A stretch of DNA of 64,000 bases from Butyricicoccus sp. (GTDB lineage: Bacteria > Bacillota > Clostridia > Oscillospirales > Butyricicoccaceae). Below the pieces are notes generated by a model that saw only the letters and a program-made list of their open reading frames with translations, was not told where the DNA came from and did no database searches. The stretch is from positions 1 to 64,000 of the forward strand of contig JAHHRJ010000002.1 in the NCBI GenBank assembly GCA_020025885.1. Direction: 5' to 3'. Within the stretch, counting starts at the first letter, position 1; each line of letters opens with the position of its first letter. Positions 7,773 through 16,100 of this stretch are shown in pieces. A program made the translations under genes and the position numbers.

Positions 7773-8909
7773 ATGAAACAGCCCCATACGCCTTTTTCTA
7801 CCCGATTATCCGGCAACGCAAAAGAAACCGAGCTGCGGCTGCGCAGCATCTTTCAATGGCAGAAAAAGCGTCCGCCGTTTCTGCTTTTCGGTATGCTGCT
7901 TGTAATTTGCATTGGCTGCGGCAGCTTGATTGCCTGTAAGGTGCAGGAACTGCCAACAGCAGCGGACAGTAAAACCACGCAGAATCTGGATACGGTCCAA
8001 GCTGACGCACAAAATGCAGGAACGGCACGGTATGAAGATGGATGGCTGTCGTTTACATATCCTTCTGAGTGGTAGGTACATACAGTCTATGACGCAGCCG
8101 GTATGGAATGGGCGGCGTTTTCAGCACCGGAAATGTCGGAAGGCTGCCTTTTTCGCTACGGCACGAAGCGTGCGGACGAAAAATTGACAGAGAAAGAATG
8201 GCTCGCTCAGCACGCAGACGCCTGCGAGAAGATTACTGTGCAGGAGCATGAGGAAATCACAGTCAATGGCATCCGCTATGATTTCTGGCGCTGCACGTAT
8301 ACGCAGAACAATCAGCCTATGGTGGAATGGTACGTGGAGCAGCAGGGCATAAACTGGGCCAACGGCTGCTTTGTGTTCCGCTGCCCAGCTGAAGCGTGGG
8401 AAACATACGAAACCACTTTCCAAAGTGTTTTGGATGCGGTGCATTACAAACTGCGCAAAGAAACAGCAGATGGCGTGCAAAGGATTTATTACGAGGATAC
8501 ATGGGGCGGATTCTCGTTTGTGCTGCCGCCGGAATATTTTGCAGGAGAGCCAGAACAGTGGGTCATGCCGATTTCAAATACTGGAAGTGCGAATGGTATC
8601 CATATCGGCGGCATCGGAACAAGCTATATTGAGCTTTGGTATGAGCCGGATGATTTGGAATATTACCCACTGGACAGCGAAGAAATCCTCACGTTCCCAG
8701 GTCCGGACGGCAAGGCGTGGCATGTGTTCCGCCGCCAGAAAGACGAACGCTTTGGTAAGGAATATGATTACTTTTCGTTCCGCCTGACCGATGCGGATGG
8801 AAATGTGGTGCATATTACTGGTGATGCAGGCTTCGATGCGGTTTATGCAGATGCTGCGGCAGAAATTATGCAGCGTATTCTGGAAAGCGTACAGATTACC
8901 ATGCAGTAA
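7773..8909 (+). pseudogene. BlaR1/M56-like gene remnant, broken by an in-frame amber stop
   Basis: Two open stretches, 7773-8075 and 8103-8909, lie in the same frame and are separated only by a TAG at 8073-8075 plus sense codons. Read through, the product would be 378 residues. The first part has a basic stretch, a single membrane segment (about residues 34-54) and a short linker. This resembles the segment of M56 BlaR1-type sensors that follows the peptidase domain. The HExxH peptidase domain and the four-helix N-terminus are absent, as is blaI. The ATG has GGGAAGGGAG upstream. BlaI-type operators remain in front. I read this as a decayed bla-type regulatory operon. Amber readthrough or a sequencing error are alternatives. 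The family call is from pattern memory. Confidence 0.6.
8103..8909 (+). CDS. Downstream open piece of the interrupted BlaR1-like gene
   Basis: A 268-codon stretch that could be annotated as its own gene. It has no ribosome site before its first ATG, continues the frame of the upstream piece without any shift, and starts in mid-domain. The content is soluble and rich in Trp, Tyr and acidic residues, like an extracellular sensor domain. It has a repeat-like layout: two segments of about 120 residues each containing an aromatic W-x-x-F-x-F style strand. It is probably not translated on its own. Confidence 0.4.
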   Translation: MEWAAFSAPEMSEGCLFRYGTKRADEKLTEKEWLAQHADACEKITVQEHEEITVNGIRYDFWRCTYTQNNQPMVEWYVEQQGINWANGCFVFRCPAEAWETYETTFQSVLDAVHYKLRKETADGVQRIYYEDTWGGFSFVLPPEYFAGEPEQWVMPISNTGSANGIHIGGIGTSYIELWYEPDDLEYYPLDSEEILTFPGPDGKAWHVFRRQKDERFGKEYDYFSFRLTDADGNVVHITGDAGFDAVYADAAAEIMQRILESVQITMQ

Positions 8910-8931
8910 GGCGCAGGCCGCAGAAAAGGAG

Positions 8932-8960
8932 TTTACATTCTGGCCAAAAGCAGCTACAAT
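8932..8960 (+). promoter_or_regulatory. Promoter for the 61-residue protein gene
   Basis: TTTACA and TACAAT are separated by 17 bases, 58 bases upstream of the ATG. Confidence 0.65.
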
Positions 8961-9018
8961 AAAGCCAAACGGCCTGTTCTGAGCAACATGCCGATACCAG
9001 AAAAGTGGAGGAATCATC

Positions 9019-9204
9019 ATGCTGACTTTTGAACAGGCAGAAGCAATGCTGACGCCGCAGCAGCGCAGCGAGCTGGCTCGCGTTGTACTGGAAGATACTG
9101 TGCTGCCAAATGAAATGTCCGAGGCACAGCGCGTCTTCTGCATGGGTTTGGAAGCGTACTGCGAGTACGAATGCCGTGCAGACGTGACCAAGTATCTGCT
9201 GTAA
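9019..9204 (+). CDS. Small hypothetical protein, 61 residues
   Basis: A short acidic protein without signal peptide, membrane segment or Cys cluster (two Cys only). It reads as a predicted alpha-helical protein. It is supported as a real gene by a good promoter, a GTGGAGGA ribosome site 9 bases before the ATG, codon use like its neighbours and a strong terminator after the stop. I do not recognise a family. Confidence 0.65.
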   Translation: MLTFEQAEAMLTPQQRSELARVVLEDTVLPNEMSEAQRVFCMGLEAYCEYECRADVTKYLL

Positions 9205-9221
9205 GTATTTATAACACATAA

Positions 9222-9262
9222 AAGAGCAGCGCAGGCTTTGTAGACCTGCGCTGCTCTTTTTA
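9222..9262. terminator. Bidirectional intrinsic terminator
   Basis: AGAGCAGCGCAGG pairs perfectly with CCTGCGCTGCTCT, with A-rich and T-rich flanks on both sides. It ends the 61-residue gene (plus) and the Bce-linked lipoprotein gene (minus). Confidence 0.9.
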
Positions 9263-9270
9263 TTGCGGAT

Positions 9271-9750
9271 TTAACAGTTGCTTTCGCTGTATTCTGAGGT
9301 GAGTGTTACGGTGCCGGAAAAATCTTCGTACTGCACCATAATGTAGTTGCCACCGCTTTCCAGCGACAGTTGGGTGGAAAAAGCGCCGTGTTCATCCGTT
9401 TCCAGAAGGATGACTTCGTCATTCTGGCGGATACGGATATTGGCTTTTCCGCCCTGGCTGTGAATGGTTCCTGAAAGGTTCAGCGTCCGGTTAGAAAGTG
9501 CTGCGCCGCCGAAAATGACGTTTTTTCCGGTGACGCCGGTACATTCGGCCTGATAGGTGCCGCAGTATTCGTCATCGCCCCAAACGCGGGTGCCAATCAA
9601 ATTTTCATCTGCGGTGATTTGTGAATGGCCCAGCTGTGCGGTCCAGTTTTCTGCCCAGGCGTACAGCTCCGCGCCGGACATATGTTTGCAGGCAGTTAAA
9701 CTGCACACCAGTGCCACAAGCACGATAGACAGGGCAAAGAATTTTTTCAT
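9271..9750 (-). CDS. Putative lipoprotein, third gene of the Bce transporter operon
   Basis: A 159-residue protein with a lipoprotein signal (KK, hydrophobic core, lipobox LTAC with Cys21), so it should be anchored on the outer face of the membrane. The rest is beta-rich, and residues 95-155 read like an Ig-like or carboxypeptidase-regulatory-type sandwich. It begins 15 bases after the permease stop with a GGAGGAACC site, so it is almost certainly cotranscribed with the ABC transporter. A role in shielding or sensing cell-wall-active peptides is inferred only from that linkage. Confidence 0.75.
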   Translation of the reverse strand: MKKFFALSIVLVALVCSLTACKHMSGAELYAWAENWTAQLGHSQITADENLIGTRVWGDDEYCGTYQAECTGVTGKNVIFGGAALSNRTLNLSGTIHSQGGKANIRIRQNDEVILLETDEHGAFSTQLSLESGGNYIMVQYEDFSGTVTLTSEYSESNC

Positions 9751-9765
9751 AGAGTGGTTCCTCCG

Positions 9766-11706
9766 TTACTGGCTGACGATTTTGTAATAGACTTTGGCTG
9801 TCAGCAGATATACCACCAGATAGAACACAGCGAACACCAGATAGCAGCTGACGGTGCAGCCAAAGAACAGCCGCTGGTTCAGCAGATTCAGCATGGCAAG
9901 CAGCTTGACCATCAGCGGATAGGCGGCAATCACATGGATGCCGGCCACAGCCAGCGGCAGGAAAAAGACCGTAATGATTTGCGAGTGAATGGCGGACTTG
10001 ATTTCCTGGCTGTTCATGCCCACCTGGCGCAGGATCACATAGCGCTGCCGGTCGTCGTAGCCTTCGGTGATTTGCTTGTAGTAAATAATCAGCACGGTTG
10101 CCATCAGGAACAAAACGCCCAGGAATACGCCAATGAAAAAGAAGCCGCTGTACAGTCCCACAAAGCTGTCGTGTGCTTCGGCTTTTACTTCCAGTGAGCT
10201 GACAGACGAAATAGAGGCGCTCCGCATCGCTTTTTGGAAAGCAAGCTGGGTGTCTGCATTGGCAGTGGTGTCAAAGCCGTAATAGGCCGCTTTGAATGTG
10301 GTACCTGCCATATCGTCGTTCTGCGTTAAAGCAGTAAGGGCTGCGTTCCAGTCGGTGATCGTATTGTCAGGTACGACCATGTAGTAGGAATCATAAATAA
10401 AAGAAGAAAGAACACCGTTGGGAGGATACACATCAACCTTTTCTTTGACAGTATAGGTGCTGTCAAACAGATGCAAGGTGGGGTAGTCATAGGCGGTGCG
10501 GCCGTCCATCAAAAGAATTTCATCCTCGGCCAGCTGATAGTTTGTGCCCATGGTGCGGTTGTAATCCGATACCGGAACAGCAATCACCATGTCGATGCCC
10601 TGGAAGGCAAAGCTGTCCTTGTTTCGGGTGCAGGGCAAGAGCAAGTAAGAGTAATACAGCTCGTCCTGTACGGGAAAATCCTGTTCGGCCTGCAGCGTGT
10701 GGATTTCGTCCATGGCGGCAGCGGCGTTTTCGCCGTCCAGATATATGCAGAAATCGTTGGGGTAGCGTGACTGGATAATGTCCTGAATCCCCATCATCAT
10801 GGAGCCGGTAGAAGAAAGAATAATCAGCACCATGGTGGACAAAATGCAGATGTTGGCAAGGCCTACCGCATTCTGCTTCATGCGGTACAACAAGCCGGAC
10901 ACACTGATGAAGTGATTGGCCTGATAATAAAAGCGCTTGTTTTTGCGCATCAGCTTCAAAATGGCGATGCTGCCGGCTGTGAAAAGCAGATAGGTGCCAA
11001 TCATGACCAGTGCCACTGCACCAAAGAAGGTGCCGATAGCAGAGATCGCATCTTTGGTGGTGCGTGCGTAATAATAGCCGGCACCCACACAAACAAAGCC
11101 CAGCAGAGCCAAAAACCATTTGGCTTTTGGTTCACGCTCGCCGGCGTGGGAATCGCGCATCAGCTCGATAGGGCTGCTGGTGTGGATTTGGCGCACGGAG
11201 TTTGCATAAATCAAAAGGAAAATCAGCAAAAAGTAACCGGCTGTGTTGCCCACAACCTTAGGCGAAAGGAAAAATCCCAGCGTGACCGGCTGACCAATGA
11301 CGCGCGTGACCAAAAGAAACGCCAGCTTATCCAGTGTGATGCCCAGCAAAAGGCCACCGCCGATGCTGATCAGGGCTACATACAGCGTTTCCCAGGCAAG
11401 GCTTTTGGCCAGATGACGCTTTTCCATGCCCAGAATGTGGAACAGACCGAACTCTTTTTTGCGGCGCTTGATGAGAAAGCTGTTGGTATAAAACAGAAAA
11501 ATCAGCGCAAACAGCGCAACCACGCCGCTGCCTACAATCATCAGAGCACCAAGGCCCATATCCTCCAGCGCAGGATTGCAGGAAAGTGACTTTACCAGAT
11601 AGTACATCATGACTGTTACAGTGCAGGTGATGATGTAGGGTACATAGGTTTTGGCATTTTTGCGGATGTTATCCGCCGCCAGGCGCGGAAAGAACAATTT
11701 ATTCAT
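9766..11706 (-). CDS. BceB-type FtsX-domain ABC permease (antimicrobial peptide resistance)
   Basis: A 646-residue permease with the Bce layout: one N-terminal helix, FtsX helices, a large extracellular domain at about 310-515 between two helix groups, and three C-terminal helices. In this family the extracellular domain recognises peptide antibiotics bound to lipid II-cycle intermediates, and the permease also controls the partner kinase. The ATG at 11706 overlaps the ATPase stop (ATGAATAA); a GTG four codons upstream is less likely. It is coupled to the ATPase upstream and the lipoprotein downstream. The actual ligand cannot be read from sequence. Confidence 0.9.
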   Translation of the reverse strand: MNKLFFPRLAADNIRKNAKTYVPYIITCTVTVMMYYLVKSLSCNPALEDMGLGALMIVGSGVVALFALIFLFYTNSFLIKRRKKEFGLFHILGMEKRHLAKSLAWETLYVALISIGGGLLLGITLDKLAFLLVTRVIGQPVTLGFFLSPKVVGNTAGYFLLIFLLIYANSVRQIHTSSPIELMRDSHAGEREPKAKWFLALLGFVCVGAGYYYARTTKDAISAIGTFFGAVALVMIGTYLLFTAGSIAILKLMRKNKRFYYQANHFISVSGLLYRMKQNAVGLANICILSTMVLIILSSTGSMMMGIQDIIQSRYPNDFCIYLDGENAAAAMDEIHTLQAEQDFPVQDELYYSYLLLPCTRNKDSFAFQGIDMVIAVPVSDYNRTMGTNYQLAEDEILLMDGRTAYDYPTLHLFDSTYTVKEKVDVYPPNGVLSSFIYDSYYMVVPDNTITDWNAALTALTQNDDMAGTTFKAAYYGFDTTANADTQLAFQKAMRSASISSVSSLEVKAEAHDSFVGLYSGFFFIGVFLGVLFLMATVLIIYYKQITEGYDDRQRYVILRQVGMNSQEIKSAIHSQIITVFFLPLAVAGIHVIAAYPLMVKLLAMLNLLNQRLFFGCTVSCYLVFAVFYLVVYLLTAKVYYKIVSQ

Positions 11707-12466
11707 GCTGCTCACCACCCGTCGCCAGCAGGGTCAGCGTATCCGAAATTTTCTGGAACTGCTGTTCCTGGGTTGCATTACCCCGGTAGATTTGGTGGAA
11801 CACTTCGCCGTCCTTGATGAACAATACACGGCTGGCGTGGCTTGCAGCCTTGGTGGAGTGGGTGACCATCAGAATGGTCTGACCTTCCTGATTGATTTGG
11901 TTGAACACCTGCAACAGGCTGTCCGAGGAGCGGGAATCCAGCGCGCCGGTAGGTTCGTCCGCCAAAATCAGCTTGGGCTGGGTAATCAGCGCACGGGCAA
12001 CGGCAACGCGTTGCTTCTGGCCGCCGGAAACCTCATAGGGATATTTATTGAGGATTTTCTCAATGCCCAGCTTTTGGGCCAGCGGCTGGAGCTTTGCCGC
12101 CATATCTTCGTAGCGTGCGCCGGCAAGAACCAGCGGCAGAAAGATGTTGTCCTGCAAGGTGAAGGTGTCCAGCAGGTTGAAATCCTGAAACACAAAGCCC
12201 AGATTATCCCGGCGGAAGGCAGCGCTCTCTTTTTCGCGCACCGTGGAAAGAGATTTGCCATTCAGCAGAACTTCGCCGCGGGTGGGCGTGTCCAGCGTTG
12301 CCAGAATGTTCAGCAGCGTGGTTTTGCCGCTACCGGATTCGCCCATGATGGCCACATATTCGCCCTGCTCCACGGAAAAGGAAACGTTCTTCAGTGCTTC
12401 GACCTGGGTACCGCCAAAGCGGGTGGTATAAATCTTTTGCAGACATTTTGCCTCTAATATCGTCAT
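11699..12466 (-). CDS. BceA-type ABC transporter ATPase
   Basis: A 255-residue ATP-binding subunit of the MacB/LolD/BceA class. Walker A is GESGSGKTT (about 39-47), the ABC signature VSGGQKQR is near 147, and Walker B LILADEPTG is near 166 with H of the H-loop in MVTHS. It powers the FtsX-type permease encoded next. AAGGAGGTCTG precedes the ATG. Its own promoter region contains direct repeats that may bind the linked response regulator. Confidence 0.93.
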   Translation of the reverse strand: MTILEAKCLQKIYTTRFGGTQVEALKNVSFSVEQGEYVAIMGESGSGKTTLLNILATLDTPTRGEVLLNGKSLSTVREKESAAFRRDNLGFVFQDFNLLDTFTLQDNIFLPLVLAGARYEDMAAKLQPLAQKLGIEKILNKYPYEVSGGQKQRVAVARALITQPKLILADEPTGALDSRSSDSLLQVFNQINQEGQTILMVTHSTKAASHASRVLFIKDGEVFHQIYRGNATQEQQFQKISDTLTLLATGGEQHE

Positions 12467-12495
12467 AAATCAGACCTCCTTGTGGTTGTGCCCTC

Positions 12496-12561
12496 AGTAT
12501 AACAAAACGACCGAACTGCCAGACATCGAATCGTGTGACATTTCGGCCGTTTTATGTGACA
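12496..12561 (-). promoter_or_regulatory. bceA-type promoter with TGTGACA direct repeats
   Basis: On the minus strand a TATACT -10 (12496-12501) has no good -35, as expected for an activator-dependent promoter. Just upstream, TGTGACA occurs twice (plus-strand 12534-12540 and 12555-12561) exactly 21 bases apart, i.e. two helical turns. The linked response regulator is the obvious candidate to bind there. Confidence 0.5.
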
Positions 12562-12576
12562 GTTTTGTAAGATGGG

Positions 12577-13587
12577 TCATTCCACACCCAAAGGCGCGGT
12601 AGAAAGGTCCAGCGAAATGGTGGTTCCCTGGCCGGGAACCGATTCGGCCCAGATGCGGTGCGAAAGCCGCTCCGCTGCCGATTTACACAGGTACAGCCCC
12701 AGGCCGGACGCTTTTTTGTCGGCGCGGCCGTTGTAGCCGGTAAAGCCTTTTTCAAAGATGCGCGGCAAATCCTCCGGCGCAATGCCGATGCCGGTATCGT
12801 CGATTTGCAGCACCTTGTCCGGTGTGACGGTAATGGTCACAGTACCTGCGGACGGCGTGTATTTCACGCTGTTGGAGAGAATCTGCTCGATGATGAACAA
12901 AAGCCACTTTTCGTCCGTCAGCACAGAAATGTTGACCGGCGCATAAACCAGACGAATCCGCCGCTGCACAAACAGCGGTGCATATTTATGAATGGCCTGT
13001 TTGAGGATGCTGTCTAAATCATAGGTGCGGAACAGATAATCCGAAGCACTGCTGCCCAGCCGCAGATAGCTTAATACCATTTCCACATATTGCTCAATGC
13101 GGAACAGCTCTGCCGACAAGCGGTGGTTTTCCTCGGTGTCGTCGGCTTCCAGCAGCAATTTCATGGAGGAAATGGGTGTCTTGATTTGATGCACCCAGGT
13201 GGTGTAGTAGTCCATGCTTTCCTGTTCGCTGGCTTGACGTGCGGTACGTTCCGTATCCAAAATCTGGGCCAGACGGTTGGCAATGTCGGACAAGTCCTGT
13301 TCCGCTTGTGTGCCGGGCTGGGGAAGCTGGTCCAGCATCAAAGGAAGATTGAGCTGTACGGTTCGGCGCATACGGTGCTTTTTCAGCCAGCGTGCGGCAT
13401 GAAACGGCAGCACTGCTAGCAGAACGACCAGACACAGCCCAAGCGCATAGAAAACGGCTTCGGCAGGCAGACCGTACAAAAATGTTATCAGCCCAAATAC
13501 GCCCGATACCAGCAAAAACAAAAGTAGCAAAGGCGACAGCTCGTGCAGATAACGAAATAGCAGAGAATACCAGGTTTCTTTTTTCAT
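12577..13587 (-). CDS. BceS-type intramembrane-sensing histidine kinase
   Basis: A 336-residue kinase with two N-terminal membrane helices (about 18-38 and 44-62) and almost no extracellular loop, typical of kinases that read the state of a Bce permease rather than a ligand. The HisKA box WVHQIKTPIS carries the phospho-accepting His133. N-box NSVKYTP, G1 DDTGIGI and G2 GLGLYL are all present. It follows the response regulator by 9 bases. Confidence 0.92.
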   Translation of the reverse strand: MKKETWYSLLFRYLHELSPLLLLFLLVSGVFGLITFLYGLPAEAVFYALGLCLVVLLAVLPFHAARWLKKHRMRRTVQLNLPLMLDQLPQPGTQAEQDLSDIANRLAQILDTERTARQASEQESMDYYTTWVHQIKTPISSMKLLLEADDTEENHRLSAELFRIEQYVEMVLSYLRLGSSASDYLFRTYDLDSILKQAIHKYAPLFVQRRIRLVYAPVNISVLTDEKWLLFIIEQILSNSVKYTPSAGTVTITVTPDKVLQIDDTGIGIAPEDLPRIFEKGFTGYNGRADKKASGLGLYLCKSAAERLSHRIWAESVPGQGTTISLDLSTAPLGVE

Positions 13588-13596
13588 GTTTGCCTC

Positions 13597-14268
13597 TTAT
13601 TCAATCAAATAGCCTTTGCCCACCTTAGTGATGATAAAGTCGTGCAGACCAGCGGCTTCCAGCTTTTTGCGCAGACGATTTACATTAACGGTCAGGGTGT
13701 TTTCTTCCACATAGGCGTCCATCTGCCAGAGCTTTGTCATCAAGGTGTCGCGGCTGACAATGCGGCCTTTGCGCTCCAGCAAGGTTTGCAGGATGCGAAA
13801 TTCGTTTTTGGTCAACTCGATGCGCTGCTCGTTGTAGGTGAGCGTGGCGTCGTTCAAGTTCAAGATAGCGCCCCGATGCTCCAGCACGGACGTTTTACCG
13901 GATAAATCATAGGTGCGGCGCAGCACGGCACGGATTTTAGCCGTCATCACGCTCAGGTCGATGGGCTTGGCAATAAAATCGTCGCCGCCCATGTCCATCG
14001 CCATGACGATATTCATGTTATCCGAAGCAGAAGAAATAAACACGACAGGCACGCTGGATACGCGGCGAATCTCATTGCACCAGTGGTAACCGTTATAAAA
14101 CGGGAGCATAATGTCCATCAGTACCAGGTGTGGGTCATAGGCGGCAAAGGCAGACATCACGTTTTGAAAATCTGTGACGCATTGCACCTGATTGCCCCAG
14201 GATTCGATTTGCGCCTGAATGGCCTGCGCCAGCGTGGGGTCGTCCTCTACGACCAGAATACGATACAT
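13597..14268 (-). CDS. BceR-type OmpR-family response regulator
   Basis: A 223-residue regulator with a receiver domain (acidic pair E8-D9-D10, phospho-acceptor D52 in LMDIMLP, Lys in AKPIDLS near 101) and a C-terminal winged helix (about 128-223). It is the first gene of the two-component unit, followed by the kinase, and should activate the adjacent ABC transporter operon. A possible promoter on the minus strand is TTGACT-N17-TGTAGT (plus coordinates 14303-14331), weak at -10. Confidence 0.93.
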   Translation of the reverse strand: MYRILVVEDDPTLAQAIQAQIESWGNQVQCVTDFQNVMSAFAAYDPHLVLMDIMLPFYNGYHWCNEIRRVSSVPVVFISSASDNMNIVMAMDMGGDDFIAKPIDLSVMTAKIRAVLRRTYDLSGKTSVLEHRGAILNLNDATLTYNEQRIELTKNEFRILQTLLERKGRIVSRDTLMTKLWQMDAYVEENTLTVNVNRLRKKLEAAGLHDFIITKVGKGYLIE

Positions 14269-14350
14269 AAAAGCACCTCTTTTACGCGATTGATTTCATC
14301 TTACTACACCATGCCGCACCGCAAAAGTCAAGTGCCGGAAAGATTGGATA

Positions 14351-14379
14351 TGGACAAAATCGGGCCAATTGCGTATGAT
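14351..14379 (+). promoter_or_regulatory. Promoter for the two-lipoprotein unit
   Basis: TGGACA and TATGAT are 17 bases apart, 41 bases ahead of the ATG. It diverges from the response regulator gene. Confidence 0.5.
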
Positions 14380-14420
14380 GAAATAAAAGCTATGCCGATA
14401 TGGAAAAGGAGGTCGTTCTG

Positions 14421-15002
14421 ATGAAAACATGGAATCGATATACTTTAGTAGGGACTGCACTGATTTTGGCAGCGGCATTGCTGGCTGGCTGCACAGTGCC
14501 CCAATCGGAATCGAATATGCCGCCTGCTGAAACACAAACTCCGGCACCAGCACAGGAAATTGCCACGGCAGAGCCGCAGCTCAGCCCGGAAATGACGCCG
14601 GAAGCAACGGAAAACCCGGCGGATCAGGCAATCAAGAACATTGCAAGCAATCTGCAGTATTTATCAGGCTGGGGACAAGGAACTGCTGGTTCCAGCCTGC
14701 AAAGTGCGCAGGCTGCCTATGAACTGATTGTATGCTGCGACGAGAACCGCGCAGAAACGCTGGAACCGGAAGATTTGAAAGCAGCAATTGCGGAATGGCT
14801 CGCCACGGTACCGGAAGATTTGCAGCCGGATATCAAAGACAACTGGCAGACGGTTGCCAGTATGGGAAAATCCATTCTGGCACAGGATGAGTATGCGACC
14901 CTGCTGTTGGCGGATTTGGAGCGCACTCCCATTGAATCGGAAACGGCAGAGAAAAACTGGAATTCCTTCTGTCAGGCGGCGGATGAAGTGCTGGCGCAGT
15001 AA
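14421..15002 (+). CDS. Putative lipoprotein, 193 residues
   Basis: The ATG at 14421 follows AAAAGGAGGT and gives a clean lipoprotein signal (lipobox LAGC, Cys24). A Pro/Thr/Glu-rich linker (25-75) leads to an alpha-helical domain of about 115 residues with no family I recognise. It is divergently placed next to the Bce regulator and followed 42 bases later by a second lipoprotein gene. Function unknown; a link to envelope stress is inferred from position. Confidence 0.75.
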   Translation: MKTWNRYTLVGTALILAAALLAGCTVPQSESNMPPAETQTPAPAQEIATAEPQLSPEMTPEATENPADQAIKNIASNLQYLSGWGQGTAGSSLQSAQAAYELIVCCDENRAETLEPEDLKAAIAEWLATVPEDLQPDIKDNWQTVASMGKSILAQDEYATLLLADLERTPIESETAEKNWNSFCQAADEVLAQ

Positions 15003-15044
15003 CAAAATAGGTTGATGGATCCAAACTTAGAAAGGACAATTTAT

Positions 15045-15524
15045 ATGAAGAAAGTAAAGGGATTCCTTTTGGCAATCATGGTCGTGCTGGCCTTTGCAGG
15101 ATGCTCTAAAACGGAAGAAAGCACAAGCAAAGTTTACTCGTTTCACGGAGAAAATGAGGTGTGCAGTGTGGAAAATGGTGTCATTGTCGTTTCACCTGCA
15201 TCCAATGTTTTTTACGGCGGCGATCTGGAAGGCAGCGAAGCAGAGTTTGCGGATATTACAGCATACAGTACCACTTTTTATGTTTTTGCCAATGGGGAAA
15301 AGAGGACCCTTCTGCAAATGGAGTCCGTTGACCAAACGGGCGGTTCGCTTTCCATCAATCAACAAATCGGACAGATCACAGGAGGGTCGTATCGGGATGT
15401 GAAAGAGGAAGATTTGAAAAACAATCTATATTTTGAGCTGGAAACAACGTCCCAAAACGGAGAAACGCAGAACTACCAGATTAAGATGGATGTTGTGGAA
15501 GTGACCAAAGATGTCGCCCAGTGA
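15045..15524 (+). CDS. Putative lipoprotein, 159 residues
   Basis: The signal peptide ends in lipobox FAGC (Cys20), preceded by a GAAAGGA ribosome site. An in-frame TTG at 15012 would add 11 residues and spoil the signal. The mature part is beta-rich and acidic, with no domain I can name. It is likely cotranscribed with the lipoprotein gene before it. Confidence 0.75.
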   Translation: MKKVKGFLLAIMVVLAFAGCSKTEESTSKVYSFHGENEVCSVENGVIVVSPASNVFYGGDLEGSEAEFADITAYSTTFYVFANGEKRTLLQMESVDQTGGSLSINQQIGQITGGSYRDVKEEDLKNNLYFELETTSQNGETQNYQIKMDVVEVTKDVAQ

Positions 15525-15555
15525 GGTTGCAGCAGCCTGCATCATTTGATTTTGA

Positions 15556-15600
15556 AAAAGGAGCCGCAGAGAAAAGCTTTTCTCTGCGGCTCTTTTCTTT
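15556..15600. terminator. Bidirectional intrinsic terminator
   Basis: A perfect palindromic stem GAGCCGCAGAGAAAAG / CTTTTCTCTGCGGCTC has A-rich and T-rich flanks. It separates convergent genes. Confidence 0.9.
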
Positions 15601-15618
15601 TTTGCGTAAAGGGCAGGC

Positions 15619-15909
15619 TTAATCCTGCTTGACGTGGTTCTCCTTGGCAAGTTCGGCCACCTGTGGAAAACGATCAATAATATACTGGTAGCCGCCACGC
15701 TGATGCGGAATGGTGCAATTGGAACAATCTTTGATGCCGGTTTCGGTATAGGTGAAGTTGCCGCCGCACTGGCTGCCCAGCGCATATAACGGACAATAGC
15801 AGAACAGACAATTGAACTGTGCGGGATTTACCCCCTTGTGGCAGGGGAAGAATTCGCATCGATCATTACAGAAAAAGGCATAGTGGGGTGCTTGTGCATT
15901 TTGTTCCAT
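15619..15909 (-). CDS. Cysteine-rich small-domain protein (PF04071-like)
   Basis: A 96-residue protein dense in Cys and His: C14-N-D-R-C18, C23-H, C34-x2-C37-x1-C39, C48, then C-x2-C near 62-65. This matches the cysteine-rich small domain family, which is probably zinc-binding and sometimes sits near cobalamin genes; no such genes are here. A minus-strand promoter TTGACT-N17-TATCTT is visible (plus coordinates 15954-15982). Function unknown. Confidence 0.8.
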   Translation of the reverse strand: MEQNAQAPHYAFFCNDRCEFFPCHKGVNPAQFNCLFCYCPLYALGSQCGGNFTYTETGIKDCSNCTIPHQRGGYQYIIDRFPQVAELAKENHVKQD

Positions 15910-16100
15910 AAAGAGGCCTCGCTTTCATAAAATGCATAAAACAGGCTAGGGTAAAGATAACGGCTTTCCGGAAAGAAGTCAAACGATACGAAAAAAGAAA
16001 AAACAAAAATAACCTGCCAGCGAAATATTTTTAAATTCTTGGAAAAACAAGATTTGGAAGACAGGAGACAACAGCAAAAAAACAGCGAAAATATGACTTA

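Noticed and set aside
7773..8909. Possible amber recoding (pyrrolysine) at the TAG at 8073-8075.
   Set aside because: No pyl genes or methylamine methyltransferase context are present, and the gene is an apparent remnant; a nonsense mutation is simpler.
14400..14420. An ATG at 14400 as the start of the lipoprotein gene.
   Set aside because: It would place the AGGAGG ribosome site inside the gene and add residues ahead of a perfect lipoprotein signal starting at 14421.
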